Part shown: positions 54,901 to 63,997 of the stretch, one piece after another
Layout: each line of letters opens with the position of its first letter
How positions within the stretch are numbered: position 1 is the stretch's first letter
Assembly (NCBI RefSeq): GCF_900107405.1
Contig: NZ_FNPV01000001.1
Location: forward strand, 124,001 to 188,000
Source of the DNA: Tindallia californiensis
GTDB lineage: Bacteria; Bacillota; Clostridia; Peptostreptococcales; Tindalliaceae
Length of the DNA: 64,000 bases
Direction of reading: 5' to 3'
Notes under the pieces: model-generated
What the model saw: only the letters and a program-made list of their open reading frames with translations
The model's database searches: none
Told to the model about the DNA's origin: nothing
Translations under genes and position numbers: made by a program

Positions 54901-55760
54901 ATACTCTATCCATTCCTTCCTACCAGCCAAAAAATCGGATAAAACCAAGAGTAGCTTATGCTAAACCTAGAGCTGTCATTCCCATATTCCCAGGTACAAA
55001 CAGCGAGTACGACACCGCTCTGGCTTTAGAAAAAGCAGGTGGCCTTTCAGAGTCAATTATCATCCGAAACCTTTCTTCCAGAGATATCGAAGAAAGTGTA
55101 GAAAGAATGGTTCAGGGGATTCAAAATTCCCAAATGGTTATTATTCCCGGTGGTTTTAGTGCTGGCGACGAACCAGATGGTTCAGGAAAGTTCATCAATG
55201 TATTTTTTAGAAATCCACGTATTCAAGAATCTATCCATGAACTATTAAAGAACCGTGACGGATTAATGTTGGGCATATGTAACGGGTTTCAAGCTTTAAT
55301 AAAGCTAGGATTAGTACCTTTTGGTGAGATCAGACCTTTAGACGCTCATTCGCCTACACTAACCTTTAACGAGATTGGCCGTCATGTATCCTGTATGGTG
55401 AATACTCGCATTAGCTCTACTTTAACACCCTGGTTTTCTCTGATGGAAGTTGGTGATGTTCATACACTACCAGTATCTCATGGAGAAGGACGCTTTATTG
55501 CTAGTGAAAAAGATCTTTCTGCTTGGATAGAAGCAGGTCAAATCACGACTCAATATGTCAACGACAAAGGTCATCCATCCATGAATATAGCTTTTAATCC
55601 AAATGGTTCCTTTCATGCAGTAGAATCTCTTTGCAGTCCAGATGGAAGAGTGTTAGGAAAAATGGCTCATACAGAAAGAACCGGAATTCATGTCGCTAAG
55701 AACATCCCTGGGAATAAACATCAAAGATTATTTGAATCTGGAGTTTACTATTATAAATAA
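51957..55760 (+). CDS. purL: Phosphoribosylformylglycinamidine synthase, single-chain
   Basis: The 1267-residue enzyme makes FGAM from FGAR, glutamine and ATP. It combines an N-terminal PurS-like part and two synthetase halves (NETHNHPTEIEPFGGAAT, DPLSGRSYVYQAMR, GGRTGRDGCGGATGSS). A C-terminal glutaminase follows, with nucleophile Cys in GICNGFQALIKLG and SHGEGRF. Long PurL is found in proteobacteria and in many Clostridia, whereas Bacillus splits it into PurLQS. The start ATG follows GGGGG. No other pur gene adjoins it. Confidence 0.96.
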   Translation: MPTNVRRIFVEKKPAFQLEANRLLKDLRESLSISSLNTLRILNRYDIEGISDSDFEKAKGMIFSEPPVDDVYDETFNFNDASTVFATELIPGQYDQRADSAEQCIQLSTKDHRPNVAVAKVYVLYGELSQSEIVSIKNYLINPIESREASLKKPLTLTMDMPNPKPVKVIDGFIQFTPKELHSLSEEMGMAMSHEDLLYCQNYFRSEEKRDPSITELKMIDTYWSDHCRHTTFMTKIDHVDFEESPLTNPIKNTYHQYLNNRKKVYGERLEEKYPCLMDLATLSMKALRKEGLLDDLEVSEEINACSIHVPVIVDGNTEEWLVMFKNETHNHPTEIEPFGGAATCLGGAIRDPLSGRSYVYQAMRISGSGDPLSPISDTIPGKLPQKKITQEAANGYSSYGNQIGLATGHVREIYHPGYVAKRMELGAVIAAAPKSHVLRKSPSPGDVIILVGGRTGRDGCGGATGSSKEHDEHSLANCGAEVQKGNAPTERKIQKLFRNPKVSTLIKKCNDFGAGGVAVAIGELADGLDIDLDQVPKKYEGLDGTELAISESQERMAVVLDPKNVDIFIEESAKENLEATPVAIVTDTRRLTMKWRKDTIVNLSRDFLDTNGVKQQVSMKISAPNPEKNPLLSMPVSIHSSLTNEKLEWESVWKTNLEDLNVCSQKGLIEKFDNSVGAATTIMPLGGKNQLTPAEGMSAKIPVLHGETSTATIMTAGFNPFVSSWSPYHGGFLAVIESLSRLVAMGGDFSKSRLTLQEYFEKPGNDPERWGKPMAALLGAYAVQSQLSIPAIGGKDSMSGTFKDMDVPPTLVSFAVDAQEAQHIISPEFKDSSKPVMLTRAEYSDTSLPNLDQLQTIYSTIHSMIKNGEIVSAKTVGVGGVAATVSQMCFGNDIGFSFHDPIPLSPKELWLADPASFILEMKDEAAAEKLFHLIPTYHLGQTSTEKTINIKGTKMDLENLKHSWEKTLEPIFPTKFNSPKDTLSIPSYQPKNRIKPRVAYAKPRAVIPIFPGTNSEYDTALALEKAGGLSESIIIRNLSSRDIEESVERMVQGIQNSQMVIIPGGFSAGDEPDGSGKFINVFFRNPRIQESIHELLKNRDGLMLGICNGFQALIKLGLVPFGEIRPLDAHSPTLTFNEIGRHVSCMVNTRISSTLTPWFSLMEVGDVHTLPVSHGEGRFIASEKDLSAWIEAGQITTQYVNDKGHPSMNIAFNPNGSFHAVESLCSPDGRVLGKMAHTERTGIHVAKNIPGNKHQRLFESGVYYYK

Positions 55761-55782
55761 ACCTTATGGTAAGGGGGATCCT

Positions 55783-56622
55783 ATGTCAAAAAAATGGTTT
55801 TATGAAAAGCACAGTCCATCAACCGTTTATGGGTATGAAGTATCACCTGTTTACGAAGAAAAGACTAAATTTCAGCATTTACAAATTGCTGACAATGAAC
55901 ATTTTGGAAGAATGCTTATTTTAGATGAAGTTGTGCAGACAACTGAAAAAGAAGAGTTTATTTATCACGAAATGATGAGCCACCTTCCTATCATGGCATT
56001 AAATCGACCAGTTCAATCGATTCTGATCATTGGTGGTGGTGACGGTGGAATTCTCAAACAATGTCTAAAACACGAAAGCTTAAAACGGATTACGATGGTG
56101 GATATTGATCAACGAGTAATTGAAATAAGTAAGGAAATGCTCTTCTTTTCCGATGCTTTTGATGATCCCAGGTTTGAACTTATTGTTGGTGATGGTGCGG
56201 CCTATGTCGCTGGTGAAATTGCTCAAAGTCGAAAATTCGATGTCATCATCGTCGATTCTCCAGACCCTATCGGTCCAGCTAAAATTTTATTTGAAATGCC
56301 TTTTTATCAGGATATCCGGAAGTGTCTAAATGATGATGGTGTAATGGTCCGACAAGCTGGTGTACCCGTGTTTCAAGCTCCAGAATTGAAAGAAGCTGTC
56401 GAGAGAGTTGCACGGTGCTTTCCAAAAGTAGAAGTGTACAGAGGAGTCGTTCCTGTTTATGGAGGAGATATGGCTTTTGTTATTGCCTCCGCTGATGGTC
56501 ACAGTTGTAAAACTCCAAGAACTAAATTTACTGGTAATTATTATAATAAGCCATTTCATCAAGCTGCCTTTTCACTTCCTACTTGGTGGTATGATTTAAC
56601 CGGCCTTACCATGGATGAATAA
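55783..56622 (+). CDS. speE: Polyamine aminopropyltransferase (spermidine synthase)
   Basis: A 279-residue enzyme transferring aminopropyl from decarboxylated SAM to putrescine. LILDEVVQTTEKEEFIYHEM (about residues 46-65), the SAM-binding IIGGGDGGILKQ (about 83-94) and VDSPDPIGPA with the catalytic Asp are diagnostic. I chose ATG 55783 after AAGGGGG. It lies 22 bases after purL and 17 bases before the NYN gene. speD is not in the window. Confidence 0.94.
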   Translation: MSKKWFYEKHSPSTVYGYEVSPVYEEKTKFQHLQIADNEHFGRMLILDEVVQTTEKEEFIYHEMMSHLPIMALNRPVQSILIIGGGDGGILKQCLKHESLKRITMVDIDQRVIEISKEMLFFSDAFDDPRFELIVGDGAAYVAGEIAQSRKFDVIIVDSPDPIGPAKILFEMPFYQDIRKCLNDDGVMVRQAGVPVFQAPELKEAVERVARCFPKVEVYRGVVPVYGGDMAFVIASADGHSCKTPRTKFTGNYYNKPFHQAAFSLPTWWYDLTGLTMDE

Positions 56623-56639
56623 AGGAAAGGGGCATTCAT

Positions 56640-57386
56640 TTGACTAAAAAAGAAAATGGTAATAAAGATCAACGAATGGCTTTATTAATAGACGGAGATA
56701 ATGCTCAACCTTCTTTAATCGCTAAAATGCTAACAGAAGCTGGTAAATATGGCGCTGTTACTATTAAACGGATTTATGGAGATTGGACAACTCCTGAAAT
56801 GAAAAGTTGGAAAGAGTCTTTAAATAACCATGCTTTCCAGCCAATTCAACAGTTTCGTTATACTGTTGGTAAAAACGCAACTGATAGCGCTCTAATTATT
56901 GATGCAATGGATATACTCCACGGCAGATTAGTGGACGGATTTGCCATTGTGTCCAGCGATAGCGATTATACTCGTTTAGCTACTCGCATACGAGAGAACG
57001 GTACTTTTGTGATGGGAATTGGCGAACAAAAAACACCGAAAGCTTTCGTAAATGCATGCGACATCTTTATCTATACTGAAAACATCGCTCCAAAAGACTC
57101 AAAATCAACGAGTAAATCATCTAATAATCGAAAAAAAGAGAAAACAAAAGACTCTGTTTTAATGGATTTATTAAAAGAAGCCTACGAAATGGTTGTTCAG
57201 GAAGATGGATGGACTCATCTCGGCTCTCTGGGAAAAGCATTGTTGCAGCTTGATCCTGGTTTTGATCCAAGAAGTTATGGGTTTCGTCAGCTTTCACAAC
57301 TGATTGAAGCCTTCCCAAAATATTTTCAGCTTAAAAGAATGGATGATGTTGGCCCCAGTAGTGTCTATGTTAAATTAATCGAGTAA
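56640..57386 (+). CDS. NYN-domain putative ribonuclease with C-terminal OST-HTH (LOTUS) domain
   Basis: The 248-residue protein has a PIN-like NYN domain (about residues 10-150) with the expected acidic residues in ALLIDGDNAQP, NATDSALIIDAMD and SSDSDYTRLA. A charged linker and an OST-HTH/LOTUS RNA-binding domain (about 175-245: WTHLGSLGKALLQLDPGF, then RSYGFRQLSQLIEAF) follow. The combination suggests an RNA-cleaving or RNA-binding protein. TTG 56640 has GGAAAGGGG eight bases upstream. Its place in an operon with purL and speE is not explained. Confidence 0.85.
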   Translation: MTKKENGNKDQRMALLIDGDNAQPSLIAKMLTEAGKYGAVTIKRIYGDWTTPEMKSWKESLNNHAFQPIQQFRYTVGKNATDSALIIDAMDILHGRLVDGFAIVSSDSDYTRLATRIRENGTFVMGIGEQKTPKAFVNACDIFIYTENIAPKDSKSTSKSSNNRKKEKTKDSVLMDLLKEAYEMVVQEDGWTHLGSLGKALLQLDPGFDPRSYGFRQLSQLIEAFPKYFQLKRMDDVGPSSVYVKLIE

Positions 57387-57387
57387 A

Positions 57388-57419
57388 AGAAAGCTGACAG
57401 CTTCGCTGTCAGCTTTTTC
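57388..57419. terminator. Bidirectional terminator between the NYN gene and trpA
   Basis: A perfect 12-bp stem AAAGCTGACAGC / GCTGTCAGCTTT around TTC is followed by T residues on both strands. It ends the purL-speE-NYN transcript and the trp operon. Confidence 0.9.
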
Positions 57420-57440
57420 ACTCTTATGCAGTAACTCTTC

Positions 57441-58241
57441 CTATCTATTTTTATCCAAAGCTTCACGTAATGTAGCAATAAAGTCGATGGTCTTCACGAA
57501 GCCCTTATTTCTTTTTACATCTTCTTCCACCTTTTCCATTAATGAGCTCCCTATGATGAACCCATCTGCCAACTCGCGAATTTCCATCACCATTTCCGGA
57601 GACGATATCCCAAAACCAAGTGCTGTCGGACAGTTTGTTTCCTGTCTTACCTGAGTCATAAATGTTTCCAGCCCCTCATCCAAGGTATTTCTAGCTCCTG
57701 TAACTCCTTTAGAAGCAATGCAGTACAGGAAACCATCTGCATCTTTTGCAATAGTGCGCACACGTTCACCAGAAGTTGGTGCTACCAATCGTATCTCAGT
57801 GATTGGTAAGGGCGAAAGGGCAAACCCATCATAAAATCTAGCTTCTTTAGGCAGATCAGGAATGATTACGCCATCTAACCCCGCTTTTTTAGCACATTTC
57901 CCAAAATCATCCCATCCATATTGAAGTAAGCTATTCACATAAACAAGCCCTACCAATGGTACTTCTGTCTTTTGTCTAATGCTCTCTATCAGTTTCAAAT
58001 ACTGATCCATATCCATTCCCTTTTCTATCGCTTTTTTCGCAGAACGTTGTAGAACAGGCCCATCGGCTAACGGGTCAGAGTAAGGCAGACCCAGTTCGAT
58101 AATATCAGCACCAGCTTTCTCCAGTTCCAAAACCAGTTTGATCGTTGTATTTATATCCGGATCTCCCGCCATTATAAATGGAATAAGTGCTTTTTTCTTA
58201 TCCTCTTTCAAAGACATAAATTTTGTATTAATTCTTGTCAT
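57441..58241 (-). CDS. trpA: Tryptophan synthase alpha subunit
   Basis: The 266-residue TIM barrel cleaves indole-3-glycerol phosphate. [18 protein letters not shown] (about residues 46-63) contains the catalytic Asp, FIMAGDPD the catalytic region near the N-terminus, and GFGISSPE and FIIGSSLME the phosphate site. ATG 58241 is preferred; it overlaps trpB by 14 bases. It is the last trp gene. Confidence 0.95.
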   Translation of the reverse strand: MTRINTKFMSLKEDKKKALIPFIMAGDPDINTTIKLVLELEKAGADIIELGLPYSDPLADGPVLQRSAKKAIEKGMDMDQYLKLIESIRQKTEVPLVGLVYVNSLLQYGWDDFGKCAKKAGLDGVIIPDLPKEARFYDGFALSPLPITEIRLVAPTSGERVRTIAKDADGFLYCIASKGVTGARNTLDEGLETFMTQVRQETNCPTALGFGISSPEMVMEIRELADGFIIGSSLMEKVEEDVKRNKGFVKTIDFIATLREALDKNR

Positions 58242-59448
58242 TCTGCTCCCCACTTTCCATAATAGTATGAATATCCTTATCGCCTCTTCCAGACAAGTTC
58301 ATAATAATAATCTGTTCCTTATCCATCAATGGCGCCATTTTTATCACCTGGGCTAAGGCATGAGAACTTTCTAACGCTGGTATAATCCCTTCTAGCTGCG
58401 TCATTAAGTGAAATGCCTGAACGGCTTCCTGATCTGTAACAGCTTCATAAGAAGCTCTTTTGGATTCAAATAGATAGGCATGTTCTGGCCCAACTCCTGG
58501 ATAATCAAGGCCTGCTGATATGGAATGAACTGGTTCAATCCCCCCATCCTTATTTTGCATCAGGTACGTCAACATCCCATGAATCACCCCTATGCTTCCA
58601 CGATTAAGAGCCGCTGCATGCTGCTTGCTATCCAACCCCAGCCCTCCTGCTTCTACTCCTATCATACGAACCTGAGAATCTTCGATAAAGGGATGAAACA
58701 GTCCAATAGCATTACTGCCACCACCAACGCAAGCCACTACCGCATCAGGCAGACGGTTTTCCAATTGTACTATTTGTTTTCTGGCTTCCAGACCAATCAC
58801 TCGCTGAAAATTTCTAACCATAACAGGATAAGGATGAGGCCCCACAACAGAACCAATGATATAGTGCGTATCTTCCACCCGAGCAATCCATTCTCGGATG
58901 GCTTCATTGGTAGCATCTTTCAATGTCCCTGTCCCCGAATCCACAGCATGTACTTTTGCCCCTAAGAGTTTCATTTTATAGACATTCTGAGCCTGTCTTC
59001 GTATGTCTTCCGCACCCATAAAAACATCACACTCAAGACCTAGCTTTGCACTGATAGTTGCCGATGCAACACCATGCTGCCCAGCTCCGGTTTCTGCAAT
59101 AACCCTTTTCTTCCCCATTTTTTTAGCTAGTAAAGCTTGTCCGATCACGTTATTAATTTTATGAGAACCCGTATGATTCAAGTCTTCTCTCTTAAGGTAT
59201 ATTTTCGCACCACATAAATGATTTGTTAGGTTTTCTGCAAAGTATAAAGGAGTTTCACGTCCAGCATATTCCTTCAAGAGCCTGTTAAGCTCATTTGAAA
59301 ACGAGCTGTCTTCATAGGCTTTCTTTAACGCTTCTTCTAATTCCATCAATGCACTCATTAACACTTCCGGTGCATATTGGCCACCAAAAATACCAAACCG
59401 ATCTTCCAACTCAACGATTTTTTTTGTTTTTTCTAGACTCATCGCCAT
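58228..59448 (-). CDS. trpB: Tryptophan synthase beta subunit
   Basis: A 406-residue PLP enzyme joining indole and serine. The PLP lysine is in [19 protein letters not shown] (about residues 85-103), [13 protein letters not shown] (about 113-125) binds the serine carboxylate, and [12 protein letters not shown] (about 235-246) holds the PLP phosphate. ATG 59448 (MAMSLEK) follows GGGAG by eight bases. Confidence 0.96.
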   Translation of the reverse strand: MAMSLEKTKKIVELEDRFGIFGGQYAPEVLMSALMELEEALKKAYEDSSFSNELNRLLKEYAGRETPLYFAENLTNHLCGAKIYLKREDLNHTGSHKINNVIGQALLAKKMGKKRVIAETGAGQHGVASATISAKLGLECDVFMGAEDIRRQAQNVYKMKLLGAKVHAVDSGTGTLKDATNEAIREWIARVEDTHYIIGSVVGPHPYPVMVRNFQRVIGLEARKQIVQLENRLPDAVVACVGGGSNAIGLFHPFIEDSQVRMIGVEAGGLGLDSKQHAAALNRGSIGVIHGMLTYLMQNKDGGIEPVHSISAGLDYPGVGPEHAYLFESKRASYEAVTDQEAVQAFHLMTQLEGIIPALESSHALAQVIKMAPLMDKEQIIIMNLSGRGDKDIHTIMESGEQNDKN

Positions 59449-59486
59449 TTTTACCACTCCCTATATTATCTTATTTTTTCTTGCAT

Positions 59487-60104
59487 TCACTTTTGTTTTC
59501 TCCTTATTTGATTAATCAATTCCAGAACCTTGTTCTCATTTTTTCTTCCCTGTACTTCCACTCCACTGCTAACATCCAAGACATCTGGTTTCACCATTTT
59601 AATAGCTTCTTCTACATTTTCTATTTTTAGTCCACCAGCCAGTATCAGCTTACCTTCTACAGAAATATGTTGAGCCCATTCCCATGGAAACGTAATCCCA
59701 TTTCCACCTTTCAGTGGTCCTGCTGCATCTACCAAATATCCATCTACCTGATAGTCCTTTATCTTCTCCAAATCAAACTGTGTTCGGATCGTAAAACTTT
59801 TCCAAACTTTATATCCCTCTTGCTTAATACACCTACAATACTCCGGACTTTCATCTCCATGAAGTTGAATAATATCAAGAGGTACCCCAGCCGCTTGTTT
59901 CAGCAGTTCATCTGTTTTCATGTCTACAAACACACCAACACGATTAATCTTCGCATTTACTGCTTTCGATAAGCTTATCGCCTGTTCCAAAGATACTTTT
60001 CTTTTGCTGGGAGCAAAAACAAACCCTATATAGTCTGGCATCCCCTTTTGAATTCCTATCAATTCTTCCGGCTTACTAATACCACATATCTTCACCTGAG
60101 TCAT
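59487..60104 (-). CDS. trpF: Phosphoribosylanthranilate isomerase
   Basis: A 205-residue TIM barrel. VKICGISKPEE carries the catalytic Cys, GFVFAPSKRKV follows, VQLHGDE-type IIQLHGDESPEY lies near residue 78, and LDVSSGVEVQGRKN near the C-terminus. It overlaps trpC by four bases; the two are separate here, unlike the fused enzyme of enterobacteria. Confidence 0.95.
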   Translation of the reverse strand: MTQVKICGISKPEELIGIQKGMPDYIGFVFAPSKRKVSLEQAISLSKAVNAKINRVGVFVDMKTDELLKQAAGVPLDIIQLHGDESPEYCRCIKQEGYKVWKSFTIRTQFDLEKIKDYQVDGYLVDAAGPLKGGNGITFPWEWAQHISVEGKLILAGGLKIENVEEAIKMVKPDVLDVSSGVEVQGRKNENKVLELINQIRRKQK

Positions 60105-60913
60105 AAGGCTTCCCCTTTTAAGTTCCGAAGTGCCTCTCCCGGTGAATTTTGTCTCACAAGACTTTCACCCACTAATACCCCTGTAGCACCCCATCTTTTA
60201 ACGTTATGACAATCCGCACTGTTCTTGATACCACTTTCACTAATAATCGGAATATTAGACGGAACATGAGGACATAACTTCTCCGTTATCCGAAGGTCTA
60301 CTTCCATCGATTTAAGATCCCGATTGTTAATCCCTATATAGTCTTCCCCTTTTTTAAGATCTAAGCTTTTTAGTCGTTCCAGTTCTTCTCTGTTATGAAC
60401 TTCCAGCAAACACTGTAAACCCATACGTTTTGCTTCTTGATGAAAAACGACTAATTCTTTATGATTCAAAGCAGCCATTATTAATAATATGATATCTGCC
60501 CCCATGTGCTTGCTTTGATAAATCTGATAAAGACTAATGATGAAATCTTTTCTAAGCACAGGTAATCTTACAACGTCTTTAACCGCTAAAAAATCCTTAA
60601 TCGAACCATGAAAAAAATCAGTTTCTGTTAATACAGAAATTGCCGCCGCACCAGCTTCTTGATATTCCTTTGCCACTTTTGCAGGGTTTTTTATATTTCT
60701 CAATGTTCCTTTTGAAGGAGATGCTCTTTTAATCTCCGCAACAATTGCCGGCATTTCCCCCTGAGATTTTTCTATTAAATGTGGAAGTAATTCTACCGTT
60801 TTTGCAACATCTGTTTCTTTTTCTTCCATTTCTTTGCGTAGTATATGCTCCGGTAACAGATTCTGTTGAACCTGAAGATTTTTTTTAGCAGTATCAAGAA
60901 TTTTACTCAGCAT
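60101..60913 (-). CDS. trpC: Indole-3-glycerol phosphate synthase
   Basis: The 270-residue enzyme closes the indole ring. PAIVAEIKRASPSKG (about residues 55-69), SVLTETDFFHGS (about 93-104), LRKDFIISLYQIY (about 120-132), IGINNRDL (about 188-195) and ISESGI are typical. It overlaps trpD by seven bases. Confidence 0.95.
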   Translation of the reverse strand: MLSKILDTAKKNLQVQQNLLPEHILRKEMEEKETDVAKTVELLPHLIEKSQGEMPAIVAEIKRASPSKGTLRNIKNPAKVAKEYQEAGAAAISVLTETDFFHGSIKDFLAVKDVVRLPVLRKDFIISLYQIYQSKHMGADIILLIMAALNHKELVVFHQEAKRMGLQCLLEVHNREELERLKSLDLKKGEDYIGINNRDLKSMEVDLRITEKLCPHVPSNIPIISESGIKNSADCHNVKRWGATGVLVGESLVRQNSPGEALRNLKGEAL

Positions 60914-61941
60914 ACCCTATTCTCCACCTTTTCTTTATTTGATCTTATCAGTTTATAAAAATCAAATGCCCGGCCATCATCAATTATTTCAGCCGCCTTC
61001 AGAACACCTTCTTGCATATTCCTTGCCACTCCTGCTATATATAACACCGCTCCTGCATTTAAGATTACAATAGATCGGTTTCCATTTCGTTTTCCTCGCA
61101 GCACACTAAGAATAATCGCCGCATTTTCTTTCGCTCCTTTTCCTTCCAGTTCTTCAGGGTCGACTAATTCCAGTCCTAACTCCTGTGGCTTGATCTGATA
61201 TTCTTGTAATTTTCCATCCTTTATTTCGCATACATAAGAATCACCGGTTACCGTTAGTTCATCCATACCATCCGAACCATGGACTACCATAGCATGGGTT
61301 GTCCCTAAAGCTCTTAAGGTTTCAGCCATCCTTTTTACCAGAGATTTGCTATAAACACCCATTAGCTGATATTTTACGGATCCAGGATTAGCTAAGGGAC
61401 CTAATAAATTAAAAATGCTTCGAAACCCTAGTGTTTTGCGAACATTAGCAACGTTTTTCATGCTGGCATGATAATCCGGTGCGTATAAAAAAGCCATTCC
61501 ATGTCGATGAAGTTTTCCCATAGCTTCTTCCGGCTCCTGATGAATATTAATTCCCATAACTTCTAATACATCTGCGCTGCCAGATTTACTAGACACACTT
61601 CGATTACCATGTTTCAACACCTTTGCACCACCTGCTGCCGCTACGATCGCTGACGCTGTAGATACATTAAATGTTTTTCCTCCGTCGCCACCGGTTCCAC
61701 AGGTGTCTACAGCTTCTGCACATGAATAAGGCAGTGTCTTCGCCCGGTTGCGCATTGTTTTTGTTGCAGCCACCAGCTCGTTTACCGATTCGCCTTTATG
61801 TCGAAGAGCCGTTAAAAAAGCGGCCATCTGTATCTCGTTTACGTTTCCATCCATAATTGCTTCCATACTTTCTATCATTTCTTCTGCTTTTAGTGATTGA
61901 TTACTCATCAATTTTTCTACCATTGGCGTCAAGGATTTCAT
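60907..61941 (-). CDS. trpD: Anthranilate phosphoribosyltransferase
   Basis: The 344-residue enzyme joins anthranilate and PRPP. VDTCGTGGDGGKTFNVSTA (about residues 78-96) binds PRPP, and KHGNRSVSSKSGSADVLE (about 109-126) and LGPLANPG follow. It overlaps trpG by four bases. It is not fused to TrpG. Confidence 0.96.
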   Translation of the reverse strand: MKSLTPMVEKLMSNQSLKAEEMIESMEAIMDGNVNEIQMAAFLTALRHKGESVNELVAATKTMRNRAKTLPYSCAEAVDTCGTGGDGGKTFNVSTASAIVAAAGGAKVLKHGNRSVSSKSGSADVLEVMGINIHQEPEEAMGKLHRHGMAFLYAPDYHASMKNVANVRKTLGFRSIFNLLGPLANPGSVKYQLMGVYSKSLVKRMAETLRALGTTHAMVVHGSDGMDELTVTGDSYVCEIKDGKLQEYQIKPQELGLELVDPEELEGKGAKENAAIILSVLRGKRNGNRSIVILNAGAVLYIAGVARNMQEGVLKAAEIIDDGRAFDFYKLIRSNKEKVENRVC

Positions 61942-62513
61942 GCAACAATCTCCTTTCTCAAAAAATTTTTTATCATTTCTTTTCCATACTCTGTAGCCAG
62001 CGATTCAGGATGAAACTGCAGACCATATACTGGATGTTTTTCATGTTCCATCGCCATAATTTCCTGTTTATCGGTAACAGCTGTCACTTTCAACTCACTC
62101 GGCAATCCTTCTGGCTTTACCACTAGGGAATGGTATCGCGTTGCATGAAAACCGGTTGGTATCCCTTCCAAGATTTTACTATTCGTATGGTAAATTTTAT
62201 CCGTCTTACCATGTACTCGATGAATCGCGTGTATTACTTTTCCACCATAGGCTTCTCCTATTGCCTGATGGCCAAGACAAATACCAAGCGTGGGAATACG
62301 TGGACTCAACTCGCGAATGAGATCAATAGAAATTCCAGCATCTGTCGGAAAGCCTGGTCCTGGCGAGACAACTATATGTGAAGGGTTCATTCTTTCAATC
62401 TCATGTACTGTAACTTCATTATTCCGTATCACCTTTACCTTCGGGTTTATTTCTCCAATATATTGAAACAGATTGTACGTAAAGGAATCATAGTTATCCA
62501 GTATAATAATCAT
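61938..62513 (-). CDS. trpG: Anthranilate synthase glutaminase component
   Basis: A 191-residue class I glutamine amidotransferase. SPGPGFPTDAG (about residues 51-61), the nucleophile Cys in TLGICLGHQAIGEAYGG (about 76-92) and YGLQFHPES (about 163-171) complete the triad. Operon position favours TrpG; such subunits can also serve PabB. Confidence 0.95.
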   Translation of the reverse strand: MIIILDNYDSFTYNLFQYIGEINPKVKVIRNNEVTVHEIERMNPSHIVVSPGPGFPTDAGISIDLIRELSPRIPTLGICLGHQAIGEAYGGKVIHAIHRVHGKTDKIYHTNSKILEGIPTGFHATRYHSLVVKPEGLPSELKVTAVTDKQEIMAMEHEKHPVYGLQFHPESLATEYGKEMIKNFLRKEIVA

Positions 62514-63997
62514 TATTTATGCCCCTTCCTTTCATCTTTCTGTACAAGCACTTGCATCAATCCCTGAGCTTTCCGACAACTCTCCTTATATTCCTCTTCC
62601 GGAACTGAATCCTCTACAACGCCTGCACCAGCTTGTACATACGCTTTCTTTTGATGAAACAAAATGCTTCTGATGGTGATGCAGCTATCCATATTTCCAT
62701 TGTAACTAAAATAACCTACAGCACCTCCATAGGAACCCCTTTTCTCCGGTTCCAGCTCGTCTATAATCTCCATCGCTCTTATTTTAGGAGCTCCTGATAA
62801 GGTGCCCGCCGGAAAACACGCAATAAATGCATCGAAAGAGTCAAGCTCCTGCCTAAGCTTCCCTTGCACCTCTGTTACCAAATGTATCACATGAGAAAAC
62901 TTTTTAACGACCATAAAAGGGTCTACGGTAACGCTGCCAAATTCAGCAACTTTTCCTACATCATTCCTTGCTAGATCTACCAGCATCAGATGTTCTGCCT
63001 GTTCTTTTTCATCGGAAACCATCTCCTCTGCCATCTTCTGATCTTCTTCCAACGTGCAGCCTCTGGGTTTTGTTCCTGCAATAGGACAAGTTTCAACAAC
63101 TCCTTTAACACATTTCACCAGCATCTCTGGCGAAGCTCCCACCAGTTGATAGTCATCAAAATCAAAGTAAAAAAGATAAGGCGATGGATTCAATGCCCTT
63201 AATTTCCGATAAGTTTCAAAAGACGATGGTGCTGGATCCACACAGTATCGTTGAGATAACACCACTTGAAAGATATCACCATTCCGAATATATTCTTTCG
63301 CTTGTTTTACTTTTTTTTCAAAACTAAGCGGCGATTCTGTACTAGTTATTTTTCTCGAAGGATTGTCATCTTGATCTTTATTTTCTTCTTGATCCACAAG
63401 AGGCTGAAAAATTTTGCGATTCATTTCTTTCAATTTTTTTACAGCCATATTATATTGATCATATAGTTGTCCCTCATTTTCTACCACCTCGATAAGTACG
63501 ATCGTCTGTTTTGCATGATCGTAAACAGCTAGCTGGTTTACTACAAAAAAATCTGCATCCGGTAGTTTCCAATCATCCCCCTCTGACTCTCCTAAGGATT
63601 CATATTGCCGTATTAAATCGTATCCCATCATTCCAACAACTCCGCCGATTAAATCAGGGCCTTCTTCTAATGGCGAGGGAATGGTTTCACCTATTATATT
63701 TCTTAGGCAATCCATTACCTTTCCTTCCCCTTCTGCTAAACAACCTTCTCTATTCCATACTTTCCATTTATGGCCATAAGCCGTTATCCTTTTATCTACT
63801 CCACTGCCAATAAAAGAATATCGACCACGCTGACTTCCATCTGACACACTTTCCAACAAAAATGTTCCCCCTTTTTCTGCCAGCTTTCTATATAGGGTTA
63901 TTGGCGTCTCCATATCTCCAGACATTACAGCTGTCACGCAAATCCGGGGATGACCATCAGCATTTTTTCTGAAGGTTTCGTAGGACATTATTTCCAT
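62513..63997 (-). CDS. trpE: Anthranilate synthase component I
   Basis: The 494-residue chorismate-using subunit. LLESVSDGSQRGRYSFIG (about residues 48-65) includes the LLES motif of tryptophan feedback sites. The C-terminal chorismate-binding domain has IRNGDIFQVVLSQRY, CPIAGTKPRG, DLARNDVGKV and PAGTLSGAPKIRAME. The start taken is the ATG at 63997, three bases from the window edge, so its ribosome site and any leader control are not visible and a slightly earlier start cannot be excluded. Confidence 0.95.
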   Translation of the reverse strand: MEIMSYETFRKNADGHPRICVTAVMSGDMETPITLYRKLAEKGGTFLLESVSDGSQRGRYSFIGSGVDKRITAYGHKWKVWNREGCLAEGEGKVMDCLRNIIGETIPSPLEEGPDLIGGVVGMMGYDLIRQYESLGESEGDDWKLPDADFFVVNQLAVYDHAKQTIVLIEVVENEGQLYDQYNMAVKKLKEMNRKIFQPLVDQEENKDQDDNPSRKITSTESPLSFEKKVKQAKEYIRNGDIFQVVLSQRYCVDPAPSSFETYRKLRALNPSPYLFYFDFDDYQLVGASPEMLVKCVKGVVETCPIAGTKPRGCTLEEDQKMAEEMVSDEKEQAEHLMLVDLARNDVGKVAEFGSVTVDPFMVVKKFSHVIHLVTEVQGKLRQELDSFDAFIACFPAGTLSGAPKIRAMEIIDELEPEKRGSYGGAVGYFSYNGNMDSCITIRSILFHQKKAYVQAGAGVVEDSVPEEEYKESCRKAQGLMQVLVQKDERKGHK

